Positions 35,283-47,700 of a DNA stretch of 64,000 nt are shown one piece after another. The position numbers were made by a program, and so were the translations under genes. A model generated the notes under the pieces. The model had not been told where the DNA came from and did no database searches. It was given only the letters and a program-made list of their open reading frames with translations. The stretch spans positions 62,001-126,000 of the forward strand of contig JAUCBJ010007329.1 of the NCBI GenBank assembly GCA_032718475.1, written 5' to 3'. The first letter of the stretch is position 1. Every line of letters starts with the position of its first letter. This DNA is from Nemertoderma westbladi (taxonomy: Eukaryota > Xenacoelomorpha > Nemertodermatida > Nemertodermatidae).

Positions 35283-38200
35283 TTAGCCAGGTAGAAAGCA
35301 CAGCGAAGAGGGTTTGATTGGCCTGGGCTGGGGGGTAGAAAGCACAGCGAAGAGGGTTTGATTGGCCTGGGGGGTAGAAAGCACAGTGACGAGGGTTGTG
35401 ATTGGCCTGGGGGGTAGAAAGCACAGCGACGAGGGTTGTGATTGGCCTGGGCTGGGGGGTAGAAAGCACAGCGAAGAGGGTTTGATTGGCCTGGGGGGTA
35501 GAAAGCACAGCGACGAGGGTTGTGATTGGCCTGGGCTGGGGGGTAGAAAGCACAGCGACGAGGGTTGTGATTGGCCTGGGGGGGTAGAAAGCACAGCGAC
35601 GAGGGTTGTGATTGGCCTGGGGGGTAGAAAGCACAGCGAAGAGGGTTGTGATTGGCCTGGGGGGTAGAAAGCACAGCGACGAGGGTTGTGATTGGCCTGG
35701 GGGGTAGAAAGCACAGCGACGAGGGTTGTGATTGGCCTGGGGGGTAGAAATCACAGCGAAGAGGGTTTGATTGGCCTGGGCTGGGGGGTAGAAAGCACAG
35801 CGAAGAGGGTTTGATTGGCCTGGGCTGGGAGGTAGAAAGCACAGCGACGAGGGATGTGATTGGCCTGGGGGGTAGAAAGCACAGCGACGAGGGTTGTGAT
35901 TGGCCTGGGGGGTAGAAAGCACAGTGAAGAGGGTTGTGATTGGCCTGGGGGGTAGAAAGCACAGCGAAGAGGGTTTGATTGGCCTGGGCTGGGGGGGTAG
36001 AAAGCACAGCGACGAGGGTTGTGATTGGCCTGGGGGGTAGAAAGCACAGCGACGAGGGATGTGATTGGCCTGGGGGGTAGAAAGCACAGCGAAGAGGGTT
36101 GTGATTGGCCTGGGGGGTAGAAAGCACAGCGAAGAGGGCTTGATTGGCCTGGGCTGGGGGGTAGAAAGCACAGTGACGAGGGTTGTGATTGGCCTGGGGG
36201 GTAGAAAGCACAGCGACGAGGGTTGTGATTGGCCTGGGGGGTAGAAAGCACAGCGACGAGGGTTTGATTGGCCTGGGCTGGGGGGTAGAAAGCAGAGCGA
36301 CGAGGGTTTGATTGGCCTGGGCTGGGGGGTAGAAAGCACAGCGAAGAGGGTTTGATTGGCCTGGGCTGGGGGGTAGAAAGCACAGCGACGAGGGTTGTGA
36401 TTGGCCTGGGGGGTAGAAAGCACAGCGACGAGGGTTTGATTGGCCTGGGCTGGGGGGTAGAAAGCACAGTGACGAGGGTTGTGATTGGCCTGGGGGGTAG
36501 AAAGCACAGCGACGAGGGTTGTGATTGGCCTGGGGGGTAGAAAGCACAGCGAAGAGGGTTTGATTGGCCTGGGCTGTGGGGTAGAAAGCACAGCGACGAA
36601 GGTTGTGATTGGCCTGGGGGGTAGAAAGCACAGCGAAGAGGGTTTGATTGGCCTGGGCTGGGGGGTAGAAAGCACAGCGACGAGGGTTGTGATTGGCCTG
36701 GGGGGTAGAAAGCACAGCGACGAGGGTTGTGATTGGCCTGGAGGGTAGAAAGCACAGTGACGAGGGTTTGATTGGCCTGGGCTAATGGGTAGAAAGCACA
36801 GTGACGAGGGTTGTGATTGGCCTGGGGGGTAGAAAGCACAGCGACGAGGGTTGTGATTGGCCTGGGGGGTAGAAAGCACAGCGACGAGGGTTTGATTGGC
36901 CTGGGCTGGGGGGTAGAAAGCACAGCGACGAGGGTTTGATTGGCCTGGGCTGGGGGGTAGAAAGCACAGTGACGAGGGTTGTGATTGGCCTGGGGGGTAG
37001 AAAGCACCGCGACGAGGGTTATGATTGGCCTGGGGGGTAGAAAGCACAGCGACGAGGGTTGTGATTGGCCTGGGGGATAGAAAGCACAGCGACGAGGGTT
37101 GTGATTGGCCTGGGGGGTAGAAAGCACAGCGACGAGGGTTGTGATTGGCCTGGGGGGTAGAAAGCACAGCGACGAGGGTTGTGATTGGCCTGGGGGGTAG
37201 AAAGCACAGCGACGAGGGTTGTGATTGGCCTGGGGGGTAGAAAGCACAGCGACGAGGGTTGTGATTGGCCTGGGCTGGGGGGTAGAAAGCACAGCGACGA
37301 GGGTTTGATTGGCCTGGGCTGGGGGGTAGAAAGCACAGTGACGAGGGTTGTGATTGGCCTGGGGGGTAGAAAGCACCGCGACGAGGGTTATGATTGGCCT
37401 GGGGGGTAGAAAGCACAGCGACGAGGGTTGTGATTGGCCTGGGGGGTAGAAAGCACAGCGACGAGGGTTGTGATTGGCCTGGGGGGTAGAAAGCACAGCG
37501 ACGAGGGTTGTGATTGGCCTGGGGGGTAGAAAGCACAGCGACGAGGGTTGTGATTGGCCTGGGGGGTAGAAAGCACAGCGACGAGGGTTGTGATTGGCCT
37601 GGGGGGTAGAAAGCACAGCGACGAGGGTTGTGATTGGCCTGGGGGGTAGAAAGCACAGCGACGAGGGTTTGATTGGCCTGGGCTGGGGGGTAGAAAGCAG
37701 AGCGACGAGGGTTTGATTGGCCTGGGCTGGGGGGTAGAAAGCACAGCGACGAGGGTTTGATTGGCCTGGGCTGGGGGGTAGAAAGCACAGCGACGAGGGT
37801 TGTGATTGGCCTGGAGGGTAGAAAGCACAGCGACGAGGGTTTGATTGGCCTGGGCTGGGGGGTAGAAAGCACAGTGACGAGGGTTGTGATTGGCCTGGGG
37901 GGTAGAAAGCACCGCGACGAGGGTTATGATTGGCCTGGGGGGTAGAAAGCACAGCGACGAGGGTTGTGATTGGCCTGGGGGGTAGAAAGCACAGCGACGA
38001 GGGTTGTGATTGGCCTGGGGGGTAGAAAGCACAACGACGAGGGTTGTGATTGGCCTGGGGGGTAGAAAGCACAGCGACGAGGGTTGTGATTGGCCTGGGG
38101 GGTAGAAAGCACAGCGACGAGGGTTGTGATTGGCCTGGGCTGGGGGGTAGAAAGCACAGCGACGAGTGTTTGATTGGCCTGGGCTGGGGGGTAGAAAGCA

Positions 38201-38590
38201 CAGTGACGAGGGTTGTGATTGGCCTGGGGGGTAGAAAGCACCGCGACGAGGGTTATGATTGGCCTGGGGGGTAGAAAGCACAGCGACGAGGGTTGTGATT
38301 GGCCTGGGGGGTAGAAAGCACAGTGACGAGGGTTGTGATTGGCCTGGGGGGTAGAAAGCACAGCGACGAGGGTTGTGATTGGCCTGGGGGGTAGAAAGCA
38401 CAGCGACGAGGGTTGTGATTGGCCTGGGGGGTAGAAAGCACAGCGACGAGGGTTGTGATTGGCCTGGGGGGTAGAAAGCACAGCGACGAGGGTTGTGATT
38501 GGCCTGGGGGGTAGAAAGCACAGCGACGAGGGTTGTGATTGGCCTGGGGGATAGAAAGCACAGCGACGAGGGTGCTGATTGGCCTGGGGT
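35283..38590 (+). repeat. 3.3-kb minisatellite of 40- and 44-bp units
   Basis: About 80 units are built on GTAGAAAGCACAGCGACGAG. The 40-bp form continues GGTTGTGATTGGCCTGGGGG; the 44-bp form has GGTTTGATTGGCCTGGGCTG and four more G. A CACCGCGACGAGGGTTATGA variant recurs at about 37005, 37372, 37910 and 38248, showing that blocks of several units were copied together. All three minus-strand frames stay open for hundreds of codons because the unit lacks stops there and its length is not a multiple of three. This is not evidence for a protein. Confidence 0.95.
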
Positions 38591-39419
38591 TTATTCTCTT
38601 TAATGAGTAAATAAGGGAATATCATATGCAAAATGTGAACCTTTGAAGTCTGAGGCCGAATAAATACCAAACACAATCCCTGCTTATTTCATATTAAATT
38701 AAACTTGGCTTCTCAATTAAACTTGGCAACCATGATCTTGAGATCATGGAAGAACATTGCCGATCTTGGCCGAGAGAATTGTGTATTCAGAATTCATTCA
38801 CACTATAGTAGACACAATTCGTATATGCAAGATTTTTGAGTATTTCTTTATTTTTATTATCTATATAATTATATTTGATTATATACATATAATAATAATA
38901 ATTTATTATATTTATATTAAATATTATATATTATTAAATTATTTTTGTTGATGAACTGGATCCGACCGGATTTGCGCCTAACAACAGTAACTAGACCCAT
39001 CTGCCCTAACAACTGGACCCATCCACCCCAGTAACTAGACCCATCTGCCCTATCAACTGGACCCATCCGCCCCAGTAACTAGACCCATCTGCCCTATCAA
39101 CTGGACCCATCCACCCCAGTAACTAGATCCATCTGCCCTATCAACAGGATCTGTCTGCCCTAAGTAGATGTTGATATCACAACAACAATGAAACTCTAAC
39201 GCATTCGAGACTGGCGTATATATTATTACTTATTTACGAGTATATATATGTACATATGCAATGATCTCATTTGAATTTCTCTCTGCCATACAAGGAAAGC
39301 TATACTAGGTAGAGCTGGAGATATATTTTTGGGTGGTAAATTACTTCGCTGTGATCTATCTGATGAGGATGATATTCGAGACTTATTGTGTGCACAGCCT
39401 TCTATATATTTGTATATAT
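38591..39419. other. No gene recognised; AT-rich
   Basis: It contains a perfect short hairpin (CCATGATCT and AGATCATGG around 38730), a very AT-rich run at 38840-38945, and the 44-bp tandem repeat listed separately. Confidence 0.5.
38986..39162 (+). repeat. 44-bp tandem repeat, about four units
   Basis: Units read AGTAACTAGACCCATCTGCC then CTATCAACTGGACCCATCC and CCCC. The last unit is degenerate. Confidence 0.85.
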
Positions 39420-39464
39420 ATACTACTACTACTAGGATCGGCATGCTGCATTGCAGCTGCATTT

Positions 39465-41424
39465 TTAAGAATGCTGTGCTGGCTTGTCAACAAAATTGCG
39501 TCGCCACAACTCCCTATCACCCATGACATTTGCTAGATCATCCACATCTTCAAGGCCTGTGTCCGATAAGATGCGTCTCAAGAAAGTCATGGGCTGTCCA
39601 CCATGCTTATTCACTTCATGAGGCTGCCAAAGTACAAGATTATGGTCTTCACGGCGAAAGCAATGTCCTGCAAAGCGGAGGCGATTTTGTTCTAGTGTCA
39701 AGCTTGGGGGAACCAATGAGACACCTCCAATGTTATATAGTGTCTGGTTAGAGATGTGTGCATTGTACTTGACACAATGGACCCGGCGTAGCTTTCTTGT
39801 GAATATTCCATACAGAGATTTGGTGTCCTCAGCAGTTAGAGCCCAGCATGGACTCCCATAGAGGAGTACTGGAACTAGTGCTGCTCTAAATAATCGGACC
39901 TTAAGTTTCCGATTAATTCTCGGTGATTTCCAAATCCTGGAAAGCTTATTCAAGGCTGCCCATGCCTTTCCCTTACGTATTCGAAGGTCCTCACCTGACT
40001 TCCGGATCCATGATCCCAGGTAACAGAAGTCGTCCACATGCTCAAGCATACCATCCTTTGAGCTTATCCTCATCCGATCAGAGACTTGCTGAGGACTTTC
40101 AAAGTTAACTGTCAAAATTTTGGTCTTTCTGGAGTTAATAAAAAGACCAACACTAGAAGCAGCATGTTCTAATGAGCTGAGGAGCCGTTGGGCTCCCTCT
40201 AGTGTTTCTGAGAGTACTCCTAAGTCATCAGCAAAGCCTAGATCAGTAAGCTACTTGGCAGGATTTCCTCGACTTCTGGAGCAAGTAGGTGGAGGTCTCA
40301 TCACCCCATCATTATTATGATGATCTAATGACATGCGTAGAACATAGTCAACCACAATTATGAACAAGAATGGTGCAAGTGTGTCTCCCTGGAGGACGCC
40401 CCATAACACTTCAAATGGTTCTGTGTCACCGTCAACAGTAGACACAAATGTTGTCGAACCATCGTATACTGATCTGATTGCTGCAATAATTTCATCAGGA
40501 ATCATATATAATGAAAGTATGCTAAACATACGTGAGCGAGAGACTGAATCAAAGGCCTTGAAGAAGTCAACAAAGATAACAGCCAGATGCCTGTCTTTCT
40601 TTTTTGATAACTCTTCAATTATCCTTCTAAGTGCCAAAATGAGCTCCATGGTCCCACGACCTTTACGGAACCCATTCTGATTTCCACGGAGCAGTCTCTC
40701 AATGGGATCCCTGATGCGATTTAATAGAATTCTATTGTATAGCTTTGCTGCAATCGAGATCAATGAGATTCCCCGAAAAGAACCATAGAGTGTTAGGTTG
40801 ACCTTCTTGGGAACTGCCACCAACGTATTTGTTTTCATTTCTTGTGGGACTCTTGTTGTTCGGTACATGTCTACTATGATGGGATAGATGAGCTTTAAAC
40901 ACTCAGGTATTTTAAAGACATCAGGGGGAACACCATCTACTCCACTGGCACGATTGGTCTTAATGCTCTTTGCAGCAGCCTTCACTTCTGCAAAGGAGAT
41001 ATCGCCAATGGGAATATCTGGGACTACAGACTCAAACAATTTTACTTACTTACTAAGTTATCAGGCAATACCCTGTCATTATTGAGGAGCTTTTCAAAGT
41101 GGGCCTCCCAACCATTGAGGCGATCGGCTGGTGATTCAGCCTTAACATTGGTGGTTGGTTGGCTTTTCCGACCAGTAAGCAAGTTGATCGATTTCCATGC
41201 CTGGGATGATTGCCTGCTGTCGTCAGCATCATTGATGGCATCAACCTGTTGGTGTATTAGCTCATGTAGATTAACAGAGTATGATGCAGACTTGCATTAA
41301 AGTCTCCCAGAAATGTTAAGAATGCATGCTGATCCACTCCATCAGTAGCTGCTTGTAGATTGTGGTAGACATTTTCCACCTCCTCTACAGGGGCAACACT
41401 AGTTGGAGAGTAGCACACAATCAG
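39465..41424 (-). pseudogene. LINE copy B endonuclease-RT ORF, 3' part
   Basis: From the BEL boundary the minus strand first encodes the second half of an AP endonuclease, including VCYSPTSVAPVEEVENVYH and FLGDFNA (41310-41424), after which the frame breaks. The RT runs from 41039 with NRASGVDGVPPDVFK, NQNGFRKGRGT, VDFFKAFDSVSR and GVLQGDTLAPFLF. A TAG near 40252 replaces a Tyr codon shortly before the catalytic FADD. The C-terminal region is open from 40115 to GDRELWRRNFVD, where a one-base insertion relative to copy A ends it early. The element is clearly dead but close in sequence to copy A, so the family was active fairly recently. Confidence 0.82.
41420..41424 (+). repeat. Target-site duplication of BEL copy 2, left
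   Basis: ATCAG precedes the 5' LTR and recurs at 57260-57264. Confidence 0.9.
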
Positions 41425-42614
41425 TGTAAAAGCTTTTGTGGGATAACTGATACGTTTGCCTTTGCTGGCCAGTTCCCCCCCAGTCGCTAGAATACTCTCA
41501 AAGGGATTTATAACTAAAATAGTGCAAGCTACCAGCTTATTGGCTGATGTGCTGTACGGAGATATTTGGGCTCAGTTTAATCGGCCAACTAGCTTAGAGA
41601 AGTTGCCTTAGCCTTGCTGTCCGTATCGGCCAATAGAATTTGAGTGGGCGTTGATTTCGACCTATCCCAGAGTTACTGAACTGAATTTCCTATCTCACTG
41701 CTCATCCTCTGTGTTGGACGGGAGCTTCGGGGAATAAGGGTATTTGGTATACTCGTATAGTCCTAGTAGTCATATGATTTTATATGATTCTGTTGTTGTG
41801 TTCCCATTTTCGCCATAACACCGGCTTTTTGGGAAGAACTCTAGTAAAACTGCTTAAATTATCGAAAGTATAAACTGTTACCGCATCTTAACATACTCAC
41901 TTAATTTAACTGCATTAATCATATTGTTTGTACTGTTATTTTACTGTCAGTTATTAATTGTACCTATTCGTTGATGGAAATATTGCTCTTTGGATAATAC
42001 GGATAAATCACCCAAATTTCCCAATTTTCTTGATACACTACAGGTTAGAGAGGCGGGCTATATATAACAATTGCGATTTATATTAATGTGGTGTGTATTG
42101 AATCTAATGTTATTTAGCAGACCCTACATGAGTCAATTACTGCTCTCTTTATGTGTGATCAAATGTACTGACGGTCGGCAGAATAGTGTGTATGATTGTG
42201 ATTGGTAACAAAGTATTTCCTAAAGAATACGCTTTATACTTTAATCATAAGCAGTATCGTTGCGTTTAGTATAAGCCCTAGTTCTGTTTAAATAGATTGA
42301 GCGCCACGTCCTAAAGGAACTGTTAATATTTCCCGAAAGCCAATAATATCTGTCAGGAATTAATTATTAACGATCTATCGAATAATACAGTAAGTTTACA
42401 CTGCAACCTTACACTGCAATAATAAAATTTAAGCAGCCGAATTCAGCCTCCCGGGTGTAGATCCATCGGGTGAATGATCGCGCATGGGCTGACTTCGGGT
42501 AATGTTTTGTGTATTAGCATAAAATATTGTCGTATGCTAAAGTTGTTTTAATTAACTAAAAGACATATAAATTTTGGCAAGTTAAACTGCTAAAGGTCTT
42601 CAAAAGCGCGAACA
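41425..42614 (+). repeat. 5' LTR of BEL copy 2
   Basis: It begins TGTAAAAGC and ends GCGCGAACA. It matches copy 1's LTR from about 42001 onward but not before, apart from the first 13 bases. Confidence 0.93.
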
Positions 42615-44770
42615 GTAACAGTTTATAATCTTATTGCAGTAGGCAATAAGGTTGCAAAATACCGTAGTGACTGGTAAAACTGAACCGGTACTTCTGTAGG
42701 TCAGTAGGCCTAACTGTCATTACCGGTACCGGTACTGCTGTACAAGTACATTTAGTATTATTCGATTTTGATTATTGTATACCGGTAGGCTGTTTAAGAG
42801 ATTAGGGACTGTACACCCCTTGTTTCTTTTGGAGCTTACTTATTTCTGTCGGTTTTATTTACTAGTAAGTTAATATTGAGCTGAAGACGTGTAAGTCTGC
42901 TCAGATTGTTCAAATAATTGTAGGCTGAACTGCTGTCTGACTGTGTTGAGTTTGGAGAGATTACGGCGTGTGTAGAGTTTGTCTGATCAAGTGCCGTTAG
43001 TAAGTTGGGGCAGCCATATGCGGTAAGGTCAATCCCCTCTTAAAGAATAAGTCGTACTACCGTGTTAGAACGCATACTAACTAACAGTTTCAGAATCTGC
43101 ATATACTGTAGTTTATTTAGGCTTGATTGTAGTCTGCCAGTGTTTTAGCCTGTGTTTGTTTGTGTGGTCTGTTCAGGTACCGTAATAGTTATTACTCAGA
43201 TATTTTGTAGGCTGGATTGTTGTCTAGCTATTCTTAGGCCTGAAGGGATTGCTACGTGTGTAGAGTTTGTCTGATCAAGTGCCGTTAGTAAGTTGGGGCA
43301 GCCATATGCTGTAAGGTCAATCCCCTCTTAAAGAGTAAGTCATACTACCGTGTTAGAACGCATACTAACTAACAGTTTCAGAATCTGCACATACTGTAGT
43401 TTGTTTAGGCTTGATAGTAGTCTGCCAGCGTTTGGTTTGTATTCTGTTTGAGTATTCTGTACGGGTAGTGTAATATTTATTATTCCGAGTTTATGCGATT
43501 ATTCGCAACATTCATGTCCCCAAGTTTATTCCTACAGTAATTGTGCTTGTTATACATACCGTTATAGTTAAACTAACCCCGGTACTACATCAGGGCTGCT
43601 CGGCGTAGGTAAAGACTGGAGATTTTGTGCTTCGGTCACTCCAGCAGATGCCGTGGTTCTTTTAACTGTTCAAGTATATTTAACTACTGATTATTTGTTA
43701 TACCGGTACTTGTACCTAATTTAGGGTTTAGTGTACAGTGCTTTCCGAAGTAATTAGTGTAGGCAGTATATTTGTGTTGTAAAGTGGTTGATAGGCACAT
43801 TCGTTAGCTCTATTAGCTTCTGGGTAGGAACAATCCGTGATACATAACGTAGTACCTATAGCGATACGGTTATAGGTCGTCAGGCGGTGGTATTTTCCTA
43901 TCTGGACAGTACAGTATATTTACTACTACTTATTATTTCAAATACCGTAGTACCCTGTCCGTTGTAATAACCAGAATTCTAACCCTTTGTTAGGCTGGTT
44001 TGTAGACTTCCTGTAAAATTACCCTAAAAATTTCGTACGTAATATTTTGTTGTGTTTAATTAGAGAATTAATCTCACCCGTATCGTAAGTAATTTGTAGT
44101 ATTAAGTAACTTAGGTAAATTAGAATTATTAGTTTTAGTGTCAAATAAATAGCACTTCACTGAGAGGCGTTCAGCTTCTGTGTAGTGACTCCCCCAGAAA
44201 TAATAACATTTATTTCAAATATTGACAAAAACCCATATAAACGGGTATATAAATATTATAAATCAAATCAAACGATTTATAAATAGTAGGCCTGCCATAC
44301 AACAACTAGGTCTCACTATCAGTTGGACTACTGCTTAAATAACGGTAATAAAGTAAGTTAAAGTAACTAAGTAACCCTAAAATATTCAGGAATTCAATTA
44401 TTCTAAAAATAATTGACATACCGGTACTTACCATAGGCTTATTATATTTATTTCTATAAATTTGAGCTGAAATCATACCGGTACTCTGTAATTAATTCTA
44501 GTTCATAATTATACTTATATATACTATAAGTGTAAGCTGTATACCGGTATTCAAGATAGGCCTATTATATATTTATATATATCTGTGTTAAATTTATATA
44601 CCGGTACTCTGTGACAAACCTAGTTTACAATACTTATATATATTATAAGTGCATACCGGTATTCTAATATACTGCAATAAATTACCGGTACTAGGCCAGT
44701 GGTCATACTGAATTACTAGACTTGATTTAACTGTAACTATAGCAGTAAGCCTTCAACTGTATAGCTAAAC
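42615..44770 (+). other. Long untranslated leader of BEL copy 2
   Basis: It is collinear with the leader of copy 1. The 38-bp repeat is reduced to one or two units (42680-42745), the roughly 289-bp duplication is present (42972 and 43261), and the TACCGGTA motifs are kept at 44418-44693. No gene-like frame. Confidence 0.6.
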
Positions 44771-47700
44771 ATGTCTGACACTCAGCAAAACCTGTCAGAC
44801 AGTCTGATCGATACAACTATCTGTGATTCAGATAGGAGTGTGGAGCGAATAAGAAAGGAGTTCGGCTCACCTCCTACTGTAAAAAAGGTCATCCCTCCAG
44901 TAGTATCAGACCCTAGGCTAGTCCACCATAGGTCCATCATAGGCACTCGGGCACAGGTAAAACGGGACCAAGAGGCAGTTGTCTTATCGCAGCAACATCT
45001 TGGTCAAGAACCTACTTCCCAGCGACCCGATAGCTCCAGCAGTTCGGATACTGTAGAGCTGACTCCCGAACATGAAGTGCAGATGGCTGATACAGTCTAC
45101 TCGGACCCCCTTCTTACTCTTCCTGCTGCAGTGCTAACTACTATATTCATTGCGGTGGAGGAACATCAAACCGACTGGGCGAAGAATAAGCGAGCGACCC
45201 AAGATAATTACGCGGGATACGCCAGGGAAGAATTGATATCTATTGTTGAATCACAATGGAACTTTCCCGGACTCGGACTTCCGTTGGATCTGTCCGAGGC
45301 TACTTGGGAAGATATGCACAGGATGGGAGTGGCTAAAGATACAATGGATCCAGCTGTTTGGAAGAGGTCGGCAGCAGGATATGTGCAGGGATTCTTCGGA
45401 TCCTTGGATCGATTGGAAGAACAACTGTTTCGACAACCTCACGGACCTCAAGAGCAGGAAGAGCTGCTATATCAAATACGCGAAAGAACCCTACGCATAC
45501 GACTAATCCTCTCAGCCTTTGAGGAAACTTCCAAAAGAAGACAAGACACGTCGCTGCAGGTTGCTGTCAAAACTTGGTTACATCGGGTAGATCTCAAAGT
45601 CCAGGAAACGGCCCAGTGGAAATCCCAGCTGGCTGAGAGATCAACCTATGAAGAACCAACTGATGTTACCCTTTCTCAAGCGGAAAGCGAAGAGGCCGCC
45701 GAGAAACCGCGAACTAGAGACGCTATCGACATTTATTTGTCCGACTATCAGCGATTCCTAGGAGACGAAGAGTTGAGGAGACGGCTGTCTGGACTTTCCC
45801 CTAATAGTGAAGGAACCAAGCTTGTGTTGGACTCAATCGATGCCGAAATGTTAGCTGCAAACCAAGCTGAATGTGATGAAAAACTCCGCCTCACTAGAGT
45901 CCGAGAAGAACAAATAAAGAAAAGAAGGATAGAGGAACAAAAGGCGGCGGCTACGGCAGAAGCAGAAGCAGAAAGAAAGGCAGCGGCGGCAGAAGTAGAA
46001 GCAGAAAGAATAGCAGCAAGGGCAGCAGCGGCAGAAGCAGAAGCAAAAGGAAGGGCAGCAGCGGCAGAAGCAGAAGCAAAAGGAAGGGCAGCAGCGGCAG
46101 AAGCAGAAGCAAAAAGAAAGGCAGCGGCGGCAGAAGCAAAGGCGGAAAGGGCAGTGGCCGAAGCAGAACGGAGAGCCTCTGAGCAGACTACCCAACTGGA
46201 GTTGGACAATCTGCAAGAGACACAAGACAGTATAAATAAACAGTTTACTGCTAATCAAATGCAGATGATGAGAAAATCTACTCCCAAGCGCCAGGGATAC
46301 ACATCCTCGGAAGGCGAGACCACCGATCCTGAAGGCGGAGGAAATAGATCTCATCTAAGTAGGCGTAGAAAAACATCTTACCGTCACAAATTGCCTGATT
46401 TGCCCCCAGCTGTTAAAAGACAGCTAACTAGCACAGACTTAGGTAGTGCAGAACCCATAGAACAATTTATCCAGGTCAAAAGACTCCCTACTATAGTCGA
46501 TGAACCTGAAATAATTAGGCCTGTTGTTCCCAAAGTCACTTCTGTGCTAGAGACCCCTGCACTTCCAGAGCTTAGCTCTAAATTCCCTTTACATAGTACT
46601 ACACTGCCTGTACCCGGTGGAACAGTCCATGCAAATACCCCTGTCCAGATAGCAGAGAGAGAAATCAATAATTTGTCTCCCGTCGTCCCGCGTCAGCCCG
46701 CTACTATGTTGGCGACTCCCGCTTCGGCGGTTGAGTGGGTGGAAGAGGGACGGCGGGGGATGAATCTCCTGCTGGGACAGATGCAGGAGACTGTCCACCA
46801 ACTTAAGGGAACAGTGAGGGAAGGTAGAGCAGAGTTGCAAGAGGTGCAACAAAGTATCGCACTAGAACGCGACAAATTAGTCAATATCCAAAAGGGCATA
46901 CCAATACCCCCTGTAACATTGTGTCAACCTGTTAGGTCTGAAGTATTACATGCGCAAGGTGTGGAGCCTACACGCATCTATACTGCTAGTGAAGTTGAAA
47001 CTCCTATAGCAAACCCTATTAAGGGTGATTATAGACCTGTTATTAATGATATTCCCTATAGACCTGATAATGATCCGAGAAATTTATATACCGATAATTC
47101 GATATTAAATAACACGATGGCCCAAGAAAGCTTTACGCGTCAGATGGCTAGAACAGAAGCCCGCCAAGCGGTCAAAGTGGGAGAGATCGTCAAATTCAAT
47201 GGAGATGAGATGAAATGGTTACCTTTCAACGAATATTACAAAGATAGCATACAGAACTCTGTACTATCTAACGGAGAGAAACTTAGATTCCTCATTAAGT
47301 GTTTGGAAGGACCTCCCAAGTTAATGGCGTTAAAGTTTATTGGACATCCAGAAGGATTAAGACAAGTTTGGGATACATTAAACATCAGGTATGGTAACAA
47401 GGATAACATAGCTAAGTATTTGTATGCAAAATTAGTAGCTCCCCGACACTTCCTTAGTAGTGGGATTATAGAGTTTTCCGATGAAATTCAAGAGATCTGT
47501 AGACAACTGGACTGGTTAGGTAAGTCGCACGAATATCAGAGTTCCATGGTTATTGGAGCCGTAGTCTCTACTTTACCAAAGGGTGGAGTATGTACATGCT
47601 GGGACAAGAAAGTGTTGTACATGAATGAACAACAACGACGAAGTCCTACCATGGCTGATCTCATGTCTTTCTTAGATGGTGAAGTCAAACTACAACTCAT

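Larger units (their letters stand above)
39420..41424 (-). mobile_element. LINE copy B, 3' part (interrupted by BEL copy 2)
   Basis: This is the 3' two-thirds of a LINE of about 3.1 kb whose 5' part lies at 57265-58375. Read on the minus strand it contains the end of the endonuclease, RT, C-terminal region and the tail CATGCCGATCC followed by TAG repeats. TA-rich bases flank both outer ends and may be the LINE target duplication, but the low complexity prevents proof. Confidence 0.85.

Noticed and set aside
35254-38676. Long Pro/Cys-rich open frames (up to 872 codons) on the minus strand
   Set aside because: They are produced by the stop-free 40/44-bp minisatellite; all three frames are equally open, which a real gene would not show.
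45748-46354. Cys/Phe-rich or Leu-rich minus-strand frames opposite gag
   Set aside because: They are antisense shadows of the Ala/Glu repeat in Gag.
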